NCBI GenBank assembly: GCA_951804985.1
Contig: OX638131.1
Coordinates: forward strand, 2,666,001 to 2,730,000
Reading direction: 5' to 3'
Length of the DNA stretch: 64,000 nt
Origin: Dryomyza anilis
Taxonomy: Eukaryota > Arthropoda > Insecta > Diptera > Dryomyzidae
The notes under the pieces are model-generated. The model searched no databases, was not told the DNA's origin, and saw only the letters and a list, made by a program, of their open reading frames with translations. Positions 48,473-61,064 of the stretch are shown in pieces. The translations under genes were made by a program, and so were the position numbers. Positions within the stretch are counted from its first letter, which is position 1. Every line of letters begins with the position of its first letter.

Positions 48473-51400
48473 TTAAAATTGGCTCTCCTCGTGCGTGGTG
48501 GTTTTGGTGGTCACTGTTTCGGACTCGCCGTTCGTCTTCTCATGGGAAATGCTGGTGATGACGGATTTGATGACAACGGAGCTGGTGGCGGTTTCGGTTG
48601 TGTTGCTGTGCGTTCAAATAAAAAATGGTGTTAAATATAAATTGCTGTTGTTAAATATAAACGGTGCTGATCTGCTTACCTCACTGGTGCCAAATCCATT
48701 AAGTTGGGTATATTAAAATCTGTGATGTCCTTCATGTTGACACTGGTTAAAGTTTGATTGGTTTGTGTGCTTAATACAGAGAGACGTCCTGTGAAATGAT
48801 TAAAAATATTTTCTATTACACAAAATGAAGGTTTAAAATATGCTTAAAGAGCCGATGCATTGTATTTGAATAGGTGACATTAGTTTAAAAGTAACAAAAT
48901 TCTACGGCACAACAATATAAATCATCCGCGATCTTAGTTATCGCTATTCTGAAGCTCATCGTAGTGTAAGCTGTGAATACGAATGTTAAGATATTCTAGA
49001 ATATTGTATGTCAAATCAGTACAAAAAAAAACTGTAAAATTCCGTCCCACACAGATTCGGTGATACCGAATTCGATTCGTATTTGAAAATAACTAAATCC
49101 GAATTCGAATGAAAATATTCGCTACGACAGGCTTCATTCAGAATAGGGTTAAGTATTCAAATTTATATTTTATGCATTTGACTGGTTATAACTTTGGTCA
49201 GATACACTCGCATTTCATTGGATTTATTTCAAGAAATATTTGCTGAAATATTTTCAATGGAATTCCAAAGAAATCAGATAGAAAACTCAAATATGTAAAA
49301 AGACAAATTCAAAAATATTGGGTCGAGTAAAAAGTTCGTGGTGTATTTTTTCAAACAGATGTGGTAAGAGTCAGAAAACTTTGGTAACACTTATTCAAAT
49401 TAACCCCCTAATTTTGTAAAACGAAACGAAAAGTGATTCGACAAAAAACGTCAAAAATTCAAGTGACATAATTTTTTTGCGTTAAATGAAATAAAATCAC
49501 TACGAAGAAATGAAAAAATGAATAGCTGTCACTGCAATTTTTAAAGACTCACTGCGCGTTTGAAAGGTGATAGTCCATAGATCATTAGAAAATAAACAAA
49601 GTTATTCCGTTTTAAAAATAGGCCTAGGCTCTGAGAAAGTTTGCTATATTTTACAATATCACTTTAACAAGACGATAAAGTTTCGCAGGATTGTGAACAA
49701 AATTTTGCCGTGAAGGTGCTTTATCAAAATAAACAGATTGCAAATGATTTGTTCTTTTCCGTTCTGTAAATATCGATGTTTAGGACGTGTGGCTGGTTGC
49801 TGCTCTGGTTTACCAATCCATGCAAAAGTATTTTAAAAAAATAAAAGACGGACGAGTACATTTCATCTCATAACTACGCTGTTGTACTAAACATCATCAT
49901 AAAAAAATAATTTTGAACCATTTGCATAAGCCTGGATACAAAAAGAAGCTCGAATAATCAGTTATAAATTATTAAACCGAATTTCCATCTGAAAATCGCT
50001 GCTGAAACGAAATGAAATTGAGCGATTTTTGAAGGGATTGATAACGGGCAATGAAAAGTGGATCACATTCGACAATATTTTGCGAAAAAGATCGTGATTC
50101 AAGAAGATAGAAAGCCCGGAATATTGTCACGTAAGTTAATGCTTTGTGTTTGGAGGCATTGGAAAGTAATCGTGCATCATGAGATGCTCTAACTGTTACA
50201 GACGAATGATTCTAATCTCTACTGTCAACAAGTTATGCGATTAAAGCGTGAAATTGACGTCAGGCGGCATTTTTTTTGACTTGGCAAAAATTAAGAGAGT
50301 TTTCGTTTAGGAAGTTTTGATTCAACCACCGGATAGCCCGGATCTTGTTCTCCGACTACGATTTATTTCGCTTTCTGCAGAATTCTCCTAATGATTTAAA
50401 CCAGAGTTCAAATGAAGCTTGTAAAAATTGCTTGGTTCAGTTTTTCGCCCATAAATGCCAGAATTTCTACAATGTTTTTATAACGGTTATACCAGAAATA
50501 TGGCAAAAAGTTATTGATCAAAATAGCGCACATTTGGTTTAATAAAATTAATTTAAAACACGTTTTTTACTCGACCCAATATATCGTCGTTGTAGAACGG
50601 AAAGTTACCAAATACATTTTTATGAAAAACTTGAATTTTAAGTTTGTTGATTAAAATTTTAAAAAGAAATTGATGCATTTTTAAAGTTGAAATATCAATT
50701 GATAGATTTACATTTATTAAAATTGAAATCATCGATTAAAAATTGACAGATATATAAAGATTTTTGTAAATGAATATTTGGCATTGTAAATATGTATTTG
50801 GTGACTTTTCGTTCTAAAAGGTTTTTCAAATGGGACGCTAGAAAAGTAGAACGACAGGGACAGCAAATGACGCAATATTTCTTGCCGCTCTTTTGACATT
50901 TCTCTTCAGTAAGATTTGCCATTTCAGGATGGAAAGATATACGAATTCGAATTTCGGTAGTAAATTTTAATAATTTCGACTCGTTGTTGGTTCGTATATC
51001 TTTTCATCATGAAATGGCAAACCTTACTGAAGAGAAATGTTAAAAGAACGGCAAGAAATATGGTGTCGTTTGCTGTCCCTGTTGCTCTACTTTTGTAGCG
51101 TCCCTGTTGAAAAACCCTTAAAAAAAACTTTTGTAGCGCTCTTATTGAAAAACCCTTTACAACGACGATACGGAAAAACACTAAACATTTTTTTTTTGTT
51201 TAACATAATAATTAACTTTATGTTTCAATTAGAAGTTCATCATCAATCATACTATGATCGTGGATAAATTTGTTGTGTGTATTGTCGTAATGAACATTTT
51301 TAAAATTCCATTTGTTGTCGAATATTTAAATTTCGATCGAAAGTTAATTTCAAAACACGCCCGCTAATTGTAAATTCGAACTGCACAAAACAGTCTTTGA

Positions 51401-54400
51401 TTTAGTTTAAAAAATGTTCAAAAATATCTATTAAAATATATATTTAATAATGAAATATTGTCACCCTTATATTGTTACCTGTTGGCATCCATTCTCATTG
51501 AACAAACATAAAAAAAACTGTATGAAACAAAGCGTCTAATATTTTGCAAATTATTTAAAGAATTCTTTGTGCGTCGCCTAGAAACAAATTAAATACGTTA
51601 AAACGTTGACAACATGCAGTGCGAATGAAACGCATACGCAAGACAGACAGACAAACAAACAATGATTATAATGATGATGACAACGACGGCACCAACCAAC
51701 AGTAACAACAACAGCGACGCAAAAATGAAAATGCATAACAACGCAAACAATTAACATCAATAGGCCCGGCGGCGCCCCCCACTTACCAACGGTCTCCTCT
51801 GTCGTAGTGGAATGCAGTGTCGTTGTTGTTGTGTTCAAGTGATCGCGCACAGAGTCCACGGTAATGTCACCAATCGAGCTGGTTATGGTTTCGTTGGCAC
51901 GATTTGGTGAGCTTCCCTCGCCACTGCTGCTGCCACCACCACCAATGCCATTGGACATGCCATTTGTATCGATGTTCACTTCAAGCGGCTTGCTGCGTTC
52001 CTTGCTCATGGGCGCATCCATGCGTCGTTGTGAGGAAGTCTCAGATGCTGCGGCTGCCGCTTCAATGTCCTGCTCGTTGGGCTCCTCGCTGAGCAGTTCT
52101 TCGACCTCAATACCGCCCAGTGGTGTGACCACCTTGGAGGTGGCTAATGAAATGCGCTGCACTTCGGAGGAGGACATCATATAAAGCGCTTCGCCGCTAT
52201 TTGTGAAGCAAAGTGAAGAGATGCCGCTGTAAGAAGGATTTTTAATTATTAAAAATGAGTAAAAATTTGAAATATAGGAATATGTTTCAATTACTTTATA
52301 TCCTCGCGCCGTACAGCTGCCGCATTCAGCTGACGTTTCAGTTCTGGCACCGACAGCACCATGATATCGCCCAGATTGGTCAAACACAGCAGCGCCATCT
52401 CGTGATAGAGACGTGCATCGGGCACTTGCTCGCCGCCGCCGGAAGCCATGCTAGTATTGGCTGCCGCCGCATCAGCGTGATCCACAGAGCGCGTCGACTT
52501 GGTGGGACTGCCGCCGGCAGCAGCTGCTGCGCCTTGAATAATTTCGGCAGGAACGCGACAGGAGAAGGAAGCAAAATGTATGCGACGCACACGGGCACCT
52601 TCGTTGGCGGTCAACTTGTATTTGTTGATGGGCTTCAGTTGCGGCAGCGAGAACACCTTGAACTGTTCCTCAGAAGCAATGAGCACGCGATGTGGTGCGG
52701 CGCCTGTTGCGCCTTCGCTAAGCTGCTCCAAGGGGCAGCCTGTGTTGTCGAAAATCGAAATGCCTACAACTGGTGCGCGATGTTTTAGCTGTATCTCCTT
52801 AGCGAGCTGTGCGGAAACACGACGTGGCTGAGGTGCCGCCGCAGCAGGCTGGTCACCGGTGGGAGGTACAGCAGTGGCGGCGGTTTGTGCTGGCGGCAGA
52901 TGCAGCAGAAATACTGAGACGGTGCTGGAGTTTGTGGCGGACCAAAGAGTGGGCGACGTAATGTTGACTGTGAGCAAAAGAAAAATCCGTTTAAAAATTA
53001 TTTTTCAACTATTTAGAAGTGGGACGCACCATTGGTAATGTAGGTCTTGGCAAAAAGCAGGCAACGCACCATGGAGCCCATGCCGTCGTCGGCAGAGCGT
53101 GCCTCCACCTGGCGCTCAATAGGGCGCGAATCTAGCTGTAAATAAAAAATAAATGCATTATGAATTAATGAATATTTAAATTGAAATATAAAAAATAATA
53201 AAATCCCAAGATAAAAACTTTTGGCAGACTCAGGGCAGTTTTTGACACATTTTATGGAAAGATTTCAAGCAGACAAAGGCGAGGTTTCTATCAAAAGCTA
53301 ACTATTATGTGGCCATACTCAAAATATGGCGGTTTTCTGCCATTAAAATCACACAAAATTTAATATACTTCCATACACTTGCCAAAATCTTCCAATTACC
53401 AATGCGTCTGCCCCAAATACCCCAGAAAATGCCATAAGTATTATCTCGGGACAATATATAAATCAAAGAATTTATAATAAAAAATACTAACAAAATAAAT
53501 AAAAACTTAACTGAACAAAATAATAAACTCAATAAAATCTCTGCAACACTTACAGTTGTTGGCACCTGTTGCGTCGGATTGTTGCGCGTCGAACGCCCCT
53601 TGCGCAGCTTGCGGAACGACTCACGCAACGACTTCTTGAAGGACTTGCGACGTGACAGCTGCTCGCCGGCACCCGTCAAGTCATTCGGATTGAGTGTGCA
53701 ACGATGGAAGACCGGCAGAAACTGTTTGAAATCAAACAGCACTAAACCGTGCGCCGTGCCCGCTGAAACTAGACCCCAGTTGGCCTCCAATGCTAGACAG
53801 GTGATACTGGCAGGTGGCAGTACTTGCAGCACGCCTGTGATCTGCACGCCAACATCGCCCACGGGCTCGGCATCATCCTCGAGCAGCTGTGCGCGTACAT
53901 TCAGCTGATCGTGTCCCTTCCAGACGAAGCCATCACGATCACTAACCAAATTCATGGAGCTCACATTGAGTGGCGCTTTCTCATCGTTGTCGCCCTCGAA
54001 ATTGGCGATGATCAGTTGACCTGCGGTGCCGCCCACCACCAGACGACCTGTCTTCGGGCATAGAGCGATTTTCTTAACAGCCAGACGTGGATCGTCGGAG
54101 TAGGGATCGAAAAGGCCGGCTTTGCGGAAGGGCGGCTCCGATTCATCTACGGGCTCAGCGTTTGCATCGGCAGGCACATCATCTTGATTTTCGTGTCTAA
54201 AATGAAGATTGCAATTGTGATAAATTCAATTTTATTAGGCCCCCCTTTATATAACACCCACAACAAAAATGAAATGTAATAACCAGAGACAAAATGAAAC
54301 AATCTCCTACAATTTCGTATGAGAAATTTTGGAGAGTTCTTTGGGAGTTTCATAATGCCGTTTCCAATTTGCACTCACCCGAACAGTACTGATGTCTTGA

Positions 54401-55787
54401 AATGATAGATGGGCTTTAGCACCACATCGGTGCAGTCCCAAAACTTGACTGCGCCATCCTCGTGCCCAGTGAGCAGCACCTCATACAACTTGTCCGTCTC
54501 TTCATCAGTCTCTGCGGATTCCTCGGGCAGCACGCCACCAGTTATGGGCCATTCGATCTCGCTGTAGTCAGCATCTTGCGCTGCACCTGCACGCTTAATT
54601 TTATCATAGACCGCCTGCGACACTTGTGACGCCAGGTGGTTGCAGGTGACCGCCGAAGCATGCACCGAATGTAAATAGGGCGCCTTAATGGCGGGCAGCT
54701 TGGCGTCTGTCAGATCGTAGGCACACAGCTCCTCCTCAAGCAGCACAATAAGCACAGTAGCGGTATCGCGTTGTTGCGCGTCGTATGTCACAAAGAAGTC
54801 GATAACCTTTGAGGTGAAGTCCAGACAGACTTTGGCGCCATCACTACCATGCACAGAGACGCAGTTGTGATCGCCATAGGCAGAGCGCGGCATGCCACCG
54901 GAGAAGATGGCCATATCGGCGGTGCTGCACACGAAAGCATAGAAGAGAAAAACGCTACAGATTAAATCGACAACGAATTAAGGAAACGTCGCCTGGGCGG
55001 CCACTTACCCGCGTTTGCCTCTGTAGAGGCGATTGATGCTCTTGCAGGGGTCTGGCCCGTAGGGTACATAGTTGAGATCCTTGGGCGGCTCTGCGGAATT
55101 CACGTCCCAAGTGGCAAATGAGCCATCTGCATGATACCAGCTGAACTGCGTACCGGCGGCATTGAGTGTCAGGCCTACGCTTTGTCCATGGCCGGGTGCT
55201 ACATAGGCGCGCAACACAGACGCTGTCTCTAGATCCCACAACACGCAGAGACCACGATTGTAGGCGATCAGCAGTTTATTTTGATCCTGCGGCAGCTGAC
55301 GCAGCGACTCGATGGCGCCTGGATTCAGCTTGTAGCTGGCAGGCACCTGCTCCAGCACCACATCGTGATATATAACGGGCTCCTTGATGGAGAACGACTT
55401 CAGATCAAACTGGTAGACATTGCCGCCCTCGGTGCCGATCCACACCAGATCCTTGCTGTGCGAGCAACAAAGCGACGAGATCTTCTTGAGTTTGCCATCG
55501 AAAGCAAGCGTCTTGATGGCCACGAGCGTAGAGCCGACGGGCTCCCACAGTATCAACTGATTGGCCGCAGTCAGCGAGAGTAGGCGGCCGGTGCCGTAGA
55601 CCCACTCAAGCAGCTGGACATTGATGTCGGCAGCGACATTATTGACCAAAGCATGCTGGCCATAGAACTCGATGCCGGGTTGGCCGAAGACCTTGATGGC
55701 GCCCGTCTGTGTGCCGATGGCCATGAGCTTAGATTGTGGGTCGTAGGCGAGTGCGGAGGGTTTGTGTGGAAAGCCATGCTGAGCAGT
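48473..55787 (-). CDS. l(2)gl: lethal(2) giant larvae (Lgl), partial: all but the first coding exon
   Basis: There are eight - strand exons: 55787-55009, 54924-54379, 54196-53554, 53135-53030, 52967-52295, 52226-51787, 48788-48680 and 48605-48473. All phases agree, giving 1142 residues to the stop (ESQF end). The Drosophila protein is 1161 residues, and about 28 N-terminal residues are missing here. Lgl is a cortical WD40 (double beta-propeller) protein. With Scribble and Dlg it sets basolateral polarity, is phosphorylated by aPKC, and binds myosin II. Visible features: TAQHGFPHKPSALAYDP start, LILWEPVGSTL, YNRGLCVLWDLETASVLRAY, LTGHEDGAVKFWDC, and the basic aPKC/membrane-binding segment LSRRKSFKKSLRESFRKLRKG (about residues 622-642 of this partial product) with its Ser sites kept. 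The C-terminal region has SIGDITVDSVRDHLN and VVIKSVITSISHEKTNG. The 3-kb intron 48789-51786 hosts transposons. Confidence 0.95.
49318..50579 (+). mobile_element. mariner element, 1262 bp, defective transposase, TA target duplication
   Basis: The ends are TTGGGTCGAGTAAAAA at the left and TTTTTTACTCGACCCAA at the right, flanked by TA at 49316-49317 and 50580-50581. The length is typical of mariner. Broken + strand transposase pieces are readable: FLKGLITGNEKWITFDN (normally TGDEKW, so the first catalytic Asp is Asn here), NSDLYCQQVMRLKREID, PPDSPDLVLSDYDLFRFLQN (third catalytic Asp kept), and CKNCLVQFFAHKCQNFY through WQKVIDQN. The segment around the second Asp appears deleted. It is a dead DD34D mariner in an l(2)gl intron. 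Confidence 0.92.
50582..51170. mobile_element. MITE family D copy 1, interrupted by a nested foldback element
   Basis: It starts TATCGTCGTTGTAGAACGGA directly at the mariner's right TA, and its matching end (TACAACGACGATA) is found only at 51158-51170. The right inverted repeat is interrupted after CGTTCTA at 50816. Inner blocks (AAAATTGAAATCATCGATTA, GACAGATATATAAAGATTTT) match the copy at 63681-63935. The uninterrupted element would be about 248 bp. Confidence 0.8.
50817..51157. mobile_element. 341-bp foldback element nested in the family D MITE
   Basis: The ends AAAGGTTTTTCAA and TTGAAAAACCCTT are inverted, with TA on both sides (50815-50816 and 51158-51159). Inside, the long arms match as reverse complements: GGGACAGCAAATGACGCAATAT and AATATGGTGTCGTTTGCTGT, CTCTTCAGTAAGATTTGCC and GGCAAACCTTACTGAAGAG. 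The right arm has an extra copy of the terminal motif. Confidence 0.75.
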
Positions 55788-56324
55788 CTGGAAAATGCAA
55801 AAAAAGAAAGAATTAAAACTAGTTCAGAGGGCGCGACGGCGGCGGCCGACAAAGTGAAAAGACATAAGTTACAAAAATAATAATTATTCGTTGGCTTCTT
55901 TTTTGGTGTTTTCTTCATTTAATATTTGCAGAGTCAGTCATGCTGTCAGTCAGTCTGTTAGTAATTTTGTCATTTTCAACGAAATAATGTTGGGTAAATT
56001 ATTTTAATTGTTTTTTGCTTTATTCTGCTGCTGCCTCTGACGCTTTGTTCTGATTTCTAAAAGTTGGTCGCAGAGAAATGCAAAAATTTTAATACGAGGC
56101 AATTACGGCGTACTGTGCACAGTGGAACATATTTTAAAATTTGAGAGTAGTTTTAAATCAAATTTTAAAACAAACAGATAATATTAAAACTTGGTTTTTA
56201 ATACAAATACCGCGGCATTTTCCAACTTTCGATAAAAATCGTTTCTCTTGTAACAATTAGTACAGACTACAGTTGGAATTATAGATATGTTCATTAATTT
56301 TACAGTAAGTGCCATTTTTTATAT

Positions 56325-56530
56325 GGCTGACAACAGGCAGGTTTTGCAACAAACTCCTCCTTTGTCCTGCCGAAAATCTGTTGTCACAATTATTCAGTAT
56401 TTTGATCCTCAAGTCCCCAGACAAAATATACGTCAGGTAACAAACAAAGACAGCACCCTTAAGTAGAAAATCAACATATTTTCGGCAGGACAAAGGAGGA
56501 GTTTGTAGAAATATCTGCTTGTTGTCTGCC
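56325..56530. mobile_element. Foldback element, 206 bp
   Basis: The left arm (GGCTGACAACAGGCAGG, then ACTCCTCCTTTGTCCTGCC) and right arm (GGCAGGACAAAGGAGGAGT, ending CTTGTTGTCTGCC) are inverted over about 58 bp. The loop is about 90 bp. Confidence 0.7.
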
Positions 56531-58225
56531 ATAGAACAAATCCCAACGGCAGATCATAGGAATGTAGAGACAGATATATGAAGTAGTAAAATGGCAGTAA
56601 TTTCAAAAATTAAGTATATATATTTTTGTCTGTCGTCCAATGGGTAAGGTAGACTGCCTTACTATTCCTAAAATCTGCCTTAAGAGCCAACTACTTTCTA
56701 TATAATGAAAATGTTATTTATCTGTCGCCAACTGCCTTCCGAAATTCTGACGACAACCAGCTACATTTATAATAGAATTGCAAATATATTCTATAAATCT
56801 GACATGGTATGTACAAATTTTTGAACATGCCGTTTGTCTGCTTAAACCTGCTATAGGAAGGTTTTTGTTTTTGATAAAAAATAAACTACATGATGTGCTC
56901 TAAGTAAAATATTCAAAAAAAAAAAAACTGCGCTTTTGCCAGTAATCTATTCAAATACTGTCAGTAAACTGCGAAATTATTTTGTCTCCGGTGAATAGAA
57001 TCCCGAGACAAAATACCTGAAATTTCTCAGGAATATTTCTCAAAGCTTGTGTGAATCGTATGTATGGCAGATTATCAAATATTAAGGAACCTGAAAAGCG
57101 GAATGCCGGCATATTTTGAACGGGCAGAAAACACTCAGCTTTTGATACAAACTCCACTCTTTTATTCAGCTGGAAATATGATAAAAGAGATACATGGAAA
57201 CATTTATTTAAAAAAATAGAAAATGTTTTAAAAATAACCTCAAAGAATTTCGATAAATTTTAAGTTCGATTTCATTTGTGTTTAGGTAAAGATTTCAATA
57301 TACACAACATTACAATTTGTATTTTTTTACTAAAAATAGTTTAAAAAAGGAACTACGAAAATAAATACAATGTTTTTATATTTAAATAGCATAAACAGGA
57401 TATTTATAAAACACTAAATTCTATAAAAAAAAATACAATAAAAGGATAACATTCTATATAAAAAATCATGCAAGAAACGGAAGTAAACAGTTTAAAACAC
57501 TAGGTTCCTTAATAAACAACACAGCTCACTTGAGATGCTGATAATTAACTGCTTTCTAAAACAAACATAAATATGCCAATACAAAAAACAGAAAAAAAAC
57601 CATCTGCAGACACTCAATTGAAAGGGTTCAATTCGGTGCGAAGGCCACTGATACACACAACAGCTCTGTTGATGCGGTGCGTTGCTGTGCGTGATGCTGC
57701 TTGACACTTCCGCCGCGAAACATTCAAGTGCCACAACGCGCATTCTTCAAGATCGTGCAGCCAGCCGCAAGCCACGAATTAAAATATATAGTTCAAGAAG
57801 TATGAACACAAAAAAAAAACACTTAAACAAATAAGCACAAAAAAACAAATACAAGTCATATTTCAACATAAAAATAAATGTGAACTAGTTATACAATTAC
57901 AGCTCTATATGGTAATAAGATCAAATGTGAATTTTATGGACTACATCATCATAGTAGGAACACGATCACTCATTAGCATAAATGCTGAAAGCAACAACAA
58001 AAAAAATCGATATAAAATGATTTCTATATATCGTGTATATTCTAAACTTCACTTTCGATCGAAATTTAAATATTTGACAAATAGAAATAAAATTTAATAA
58101 GTTTCGCAGAATTTCAGTGGATTGAATTCAATTTAAAATTCAACTTCTGGGATAGCAAGAACAAATTCAATTGAATTGAATACGATTTCGATCGTAACTT
58201 GACATATGCCGGCATGACTTCTGAT

Positions 58226-58876
58226 TTTTAATGATCTTTTGCTGATCTTTTATTGAACTTTTCATGTAATTTCTGCCCTTATCTTGTATTTTTTGATCTT
58301 ACTGATCTGTTACTGACATTTCACTGGTCTTTAACTGAACTTTTTATAATTTCTGATATTTACTGATCTTTTATAGATCTTTTACTGATATTTTACTGAT
58401 CTTTTAAAGACCTTTTACTGAACTTTTATAGAGCATTTACTGATCTTTTATAGAACTTTTACTGATCTTTTATAGACTTTTACTGAACTTTTATAGAGCA
58501 TTTACTGATCTTTTACAGAACTTTTACTGATCTTTTATGGATCTTTTACTGATATTTACTGATCTTTTATAGAACTTTTACTGATCTTTTATAGAGCATT
58601 TACTGATCTTTTCTAGATCATTTACTGAACTTTTATAGGTCTTTTACTGATCTTTTATAGACATTTTACTGATCTTTTATAGAACTTTTACTGATCTTTT
58701 ATAGAGCATTTACTGGTCTTTTATAGATCTTTTACTGATATTTTATAGAACTTTTACTAATCTGTTATAGATCATTTACTGATCTTTTATAGATATTTTA
58801 CTGATCTTTTATAGTTATTTTTCAGCTATTTCACTAATTTTTTACTGAACTTTCACTGATCTTTCGCTGAACTTCT
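58226..58876. repeat. Minisatellite, about 21-bp unit (TTTTACTGATCTTTTATAGAA)
   Basis: About 30 imperfect head-to-tail units with shorter variants (TTTACTGATC) fill roughly 650 bp. It has no spacers and is not a CRISPR. It lies in the l(2)gl first intron. Confidence 0.9.
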
Positions 58877-58879
58877 TTA

Positions 58880-59330
58880 GCTGATCCACTTAAAGCTCAC
58901 AAACGGACTCAAGCCAGCCAGCAGCTACTAGCGTTGCGTTCTACATACTAACGGTACCTCATGAACTTTGCGACCGCCAATACGTGAACTTTTATGAAAA
59001 CCTTCCGTGTAAAAAAGCATCGCTTAACTGAAACCGCAGCTTCGCAGCGAACGCCTCAAGACTGACGAACAAAATTTGGCCAAGAAAGAAGTCTGCGTCG
59101 ACGTTTTCGCTCTGCTGTGGCTCAATGTTATTTTTTGTGTTTTTTTTTTCTTTCTTTTAAGTTTTTATTTTTCATTTTCGTTGGTTTATTGGTTGGCTGG
59201 TTGGTTGGTGGCTTAGTTTGTTTGGTTTCGTTATTACAAAGTTTCTAACGTTGACCGCAGCGCGTCGGGTTCGCCGTAACCAGTTAAGCGTTGAGAACTT
59301 TGGCCTGATCTCATTTGGTTAAAACAAGGT
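58880..59330. other. GC-richer island in the l(2)gl first intron
   Basis: It contains GCCAGCCAGCAGCTACTAGC, CCGCAGCTTCGCAGCGAACG and GACCGCAGCGCGTCGGGTTC. It is a candidate 5' UTR exon or promoter on the - strand. No ORF and no strong splice donor was found. Confidence 0.3.
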
Positions 59331-59740
59331 TTAGGCAGGAAGTTTTTTTTTTCTACTTCTTACATTTGAGAAAGCAAAGAGCGGAAAGCTTGAAAACATA
59401 GAATATATTCTTTGAAAACATAAAAATCTGATATTTAAGAAAGCTTTTAAAAGCAAGCTCTATTTAATATAGAAGAGCTTATGTACCTTGAAATACTTGA
59501 ATTGTTCGGACTGGAAAAATATATGGGTAATAACATTTTCTCAAATAGGTATAAATGATGCTTCTTTCGTACGCAAATTAAGCTCGCTAATTTCTATTGA
59601 TATTTTGGTTGCAGATAATACTTATGTATAGGAAAAAAAATACAAAATTTGAGTAGGTACTCTTAGTTCAGTATTTTTTCGATTTAAATGCCCAAAACTT
59701 CAAAACAGAGGAAAATGGGGATTCAAATTAGTCGATCACC

Positions 59741-60010
59741 AGCCGATCGATTTAAAAATTTCAAAGCTTTTTTGGAACCCTAAATATATATCTTTGATGA
59801 TTTTTTTGGATTTAAAAAAAAAATTCCTTGACATTTTTTTGAGCCATTTCAGATTAACGCATTCTATAAACCGATCGATTTGGAAAGTTTCAAAGCTTTT
59901 CTGAAAGCCTAAATATATCTCTTTCTTGATTTTTTTGGATTTTTGAAAAAAAATGTCCAATGAGCCAATTTAGATTAACTCATTCTATGAAATTTTTCCA
60001 AAATGCGGAT
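59741..60010. repeat. Direct repeat, about 125-bp unit, two to three copies
   Basis: GATCGATTTAAAAATTTCAA with GCTTTTTTGGAACCCTAAAT (59745) recurs as GATCGATTTGGAAAGTTTCAAAGC with TTTCTGAAAGCCTAAAT (59874). Each is followed by GATTTTTTTGGAT and ATTAACKCATTCTAT. A weaker third unit may start near 60010. Confidence 0.6.
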
Positions 60011-60749
60011 TCAAATAAGACCGACCGGTGGATTTCAAAAATTCCAGGTTATTCTAATAGTCTAAAAACCAATCTCCTTGAAGACGTTGTGTTTCTGAAA
60101 AAATGTCCTTGAAAAAATTTCAACAGCCTCCAAAACTTTTGAAGGGCATTTTTATTTATAAATCTAAAAAAAGTCATTAATTAGATTCTGTTATCCTTTT
60201 AGAAAAGCCTGGAATTTTTTATTTTATTTTTATCCGCGAAAATGCGTTATTTTGAATTGTCCCTTAAAAATTTTCAAGGATATTTGTATTTCATTTTTTA
60301 ATATTTTTATTTTATTTTACGGTTTTTTATTTTTGTCAAATCTAGCATTTTTTATTAATTCTGTGTTTTGTAATGAAATAATTATCGTTTTCACAGTTTC
60401 ATGGTATTGGTACGACATTGTACGAAAACGACTGTACGACAATTGAACTGTGAGCACCACTTTACTGCTTGTTAAAATATTTCATCAGATAAATGCAGCT
60501 GATTCTTATAAAATTAGGATTTTTTGAAATTAACATAAATATTCCACGATTTCAATTTTACAAATTGTCTTCATTTCAGAAAATACGACACCAAAAAACA
60601 TGCCTCAGGGCTACTCTCAAATACAACACTTGTGGTATTTCACTTTTATAAGGAATGCAACAACAAATTGACGTTTCAGTGTATATATACTACATGGTAC
60701 GAATGCCATTCTAAACTACGATGAACTGTGAATACGCTAAATATTATTT

Positions 60750-61064
60750 TAATAATAATAATAATAATAGTTTGGCACTACAGCTCTATAAGAACTTAGG
60801 CCGAGCTCTCTCACCATTTTTAGCTGTGCGTGTTATATTTGTACTCAAAGTGGAACCTACAGTTTATTGCCGAATCCGAACGGCGGGTGAGTGCTTTTTT
60901 ATAGGCAATTTTTTACTCTCGTAGGTTTGCCATTTACTGACGGGAGGTAACGCGGTATAGAAAAAATGTTTCTATGAAAAGATGTTGTTAGCCCCAGTCC
61001 AGGCTTGAACCGGGGACCTTTCCGCTCGCAGTCCAACGCACTAACCACTGAGCTACCGCGGCTA
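60750..61064 (-). mobile_element. tRNA-derived SINE copy 4, full length
   Basis: On the - strand it begins AGCCGCGGTAGCTCAGTGG at 61063, with the B box GGTTCAAGCC further on, the same body as at 36047-36362, and an (ATT)n-type tail. It is slightly more diverged from the copy at 36047. A perfect flanking duplication is not obvious. Confidence 0.85.

Noticed and set aside
49034..49316. Extra l(2)gl exon in the 3-kb intron
   Set aside because: The flanking exons join in phase without it, and no frame here resembles Lgl.
51578..51786. C-terminal extension of the l(2)gl sixth exon
   Set aside because: The frame continues past a good donor (GTAAGT at 51786) into intronic sequence. The spliced path restores the conserved GRLSVLSTQTN tail.
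57492..57743. First coding exon of l(2)gl
   Set aside because: The frame does not contain the expected basic N-terminus and has no phase-0 donor.
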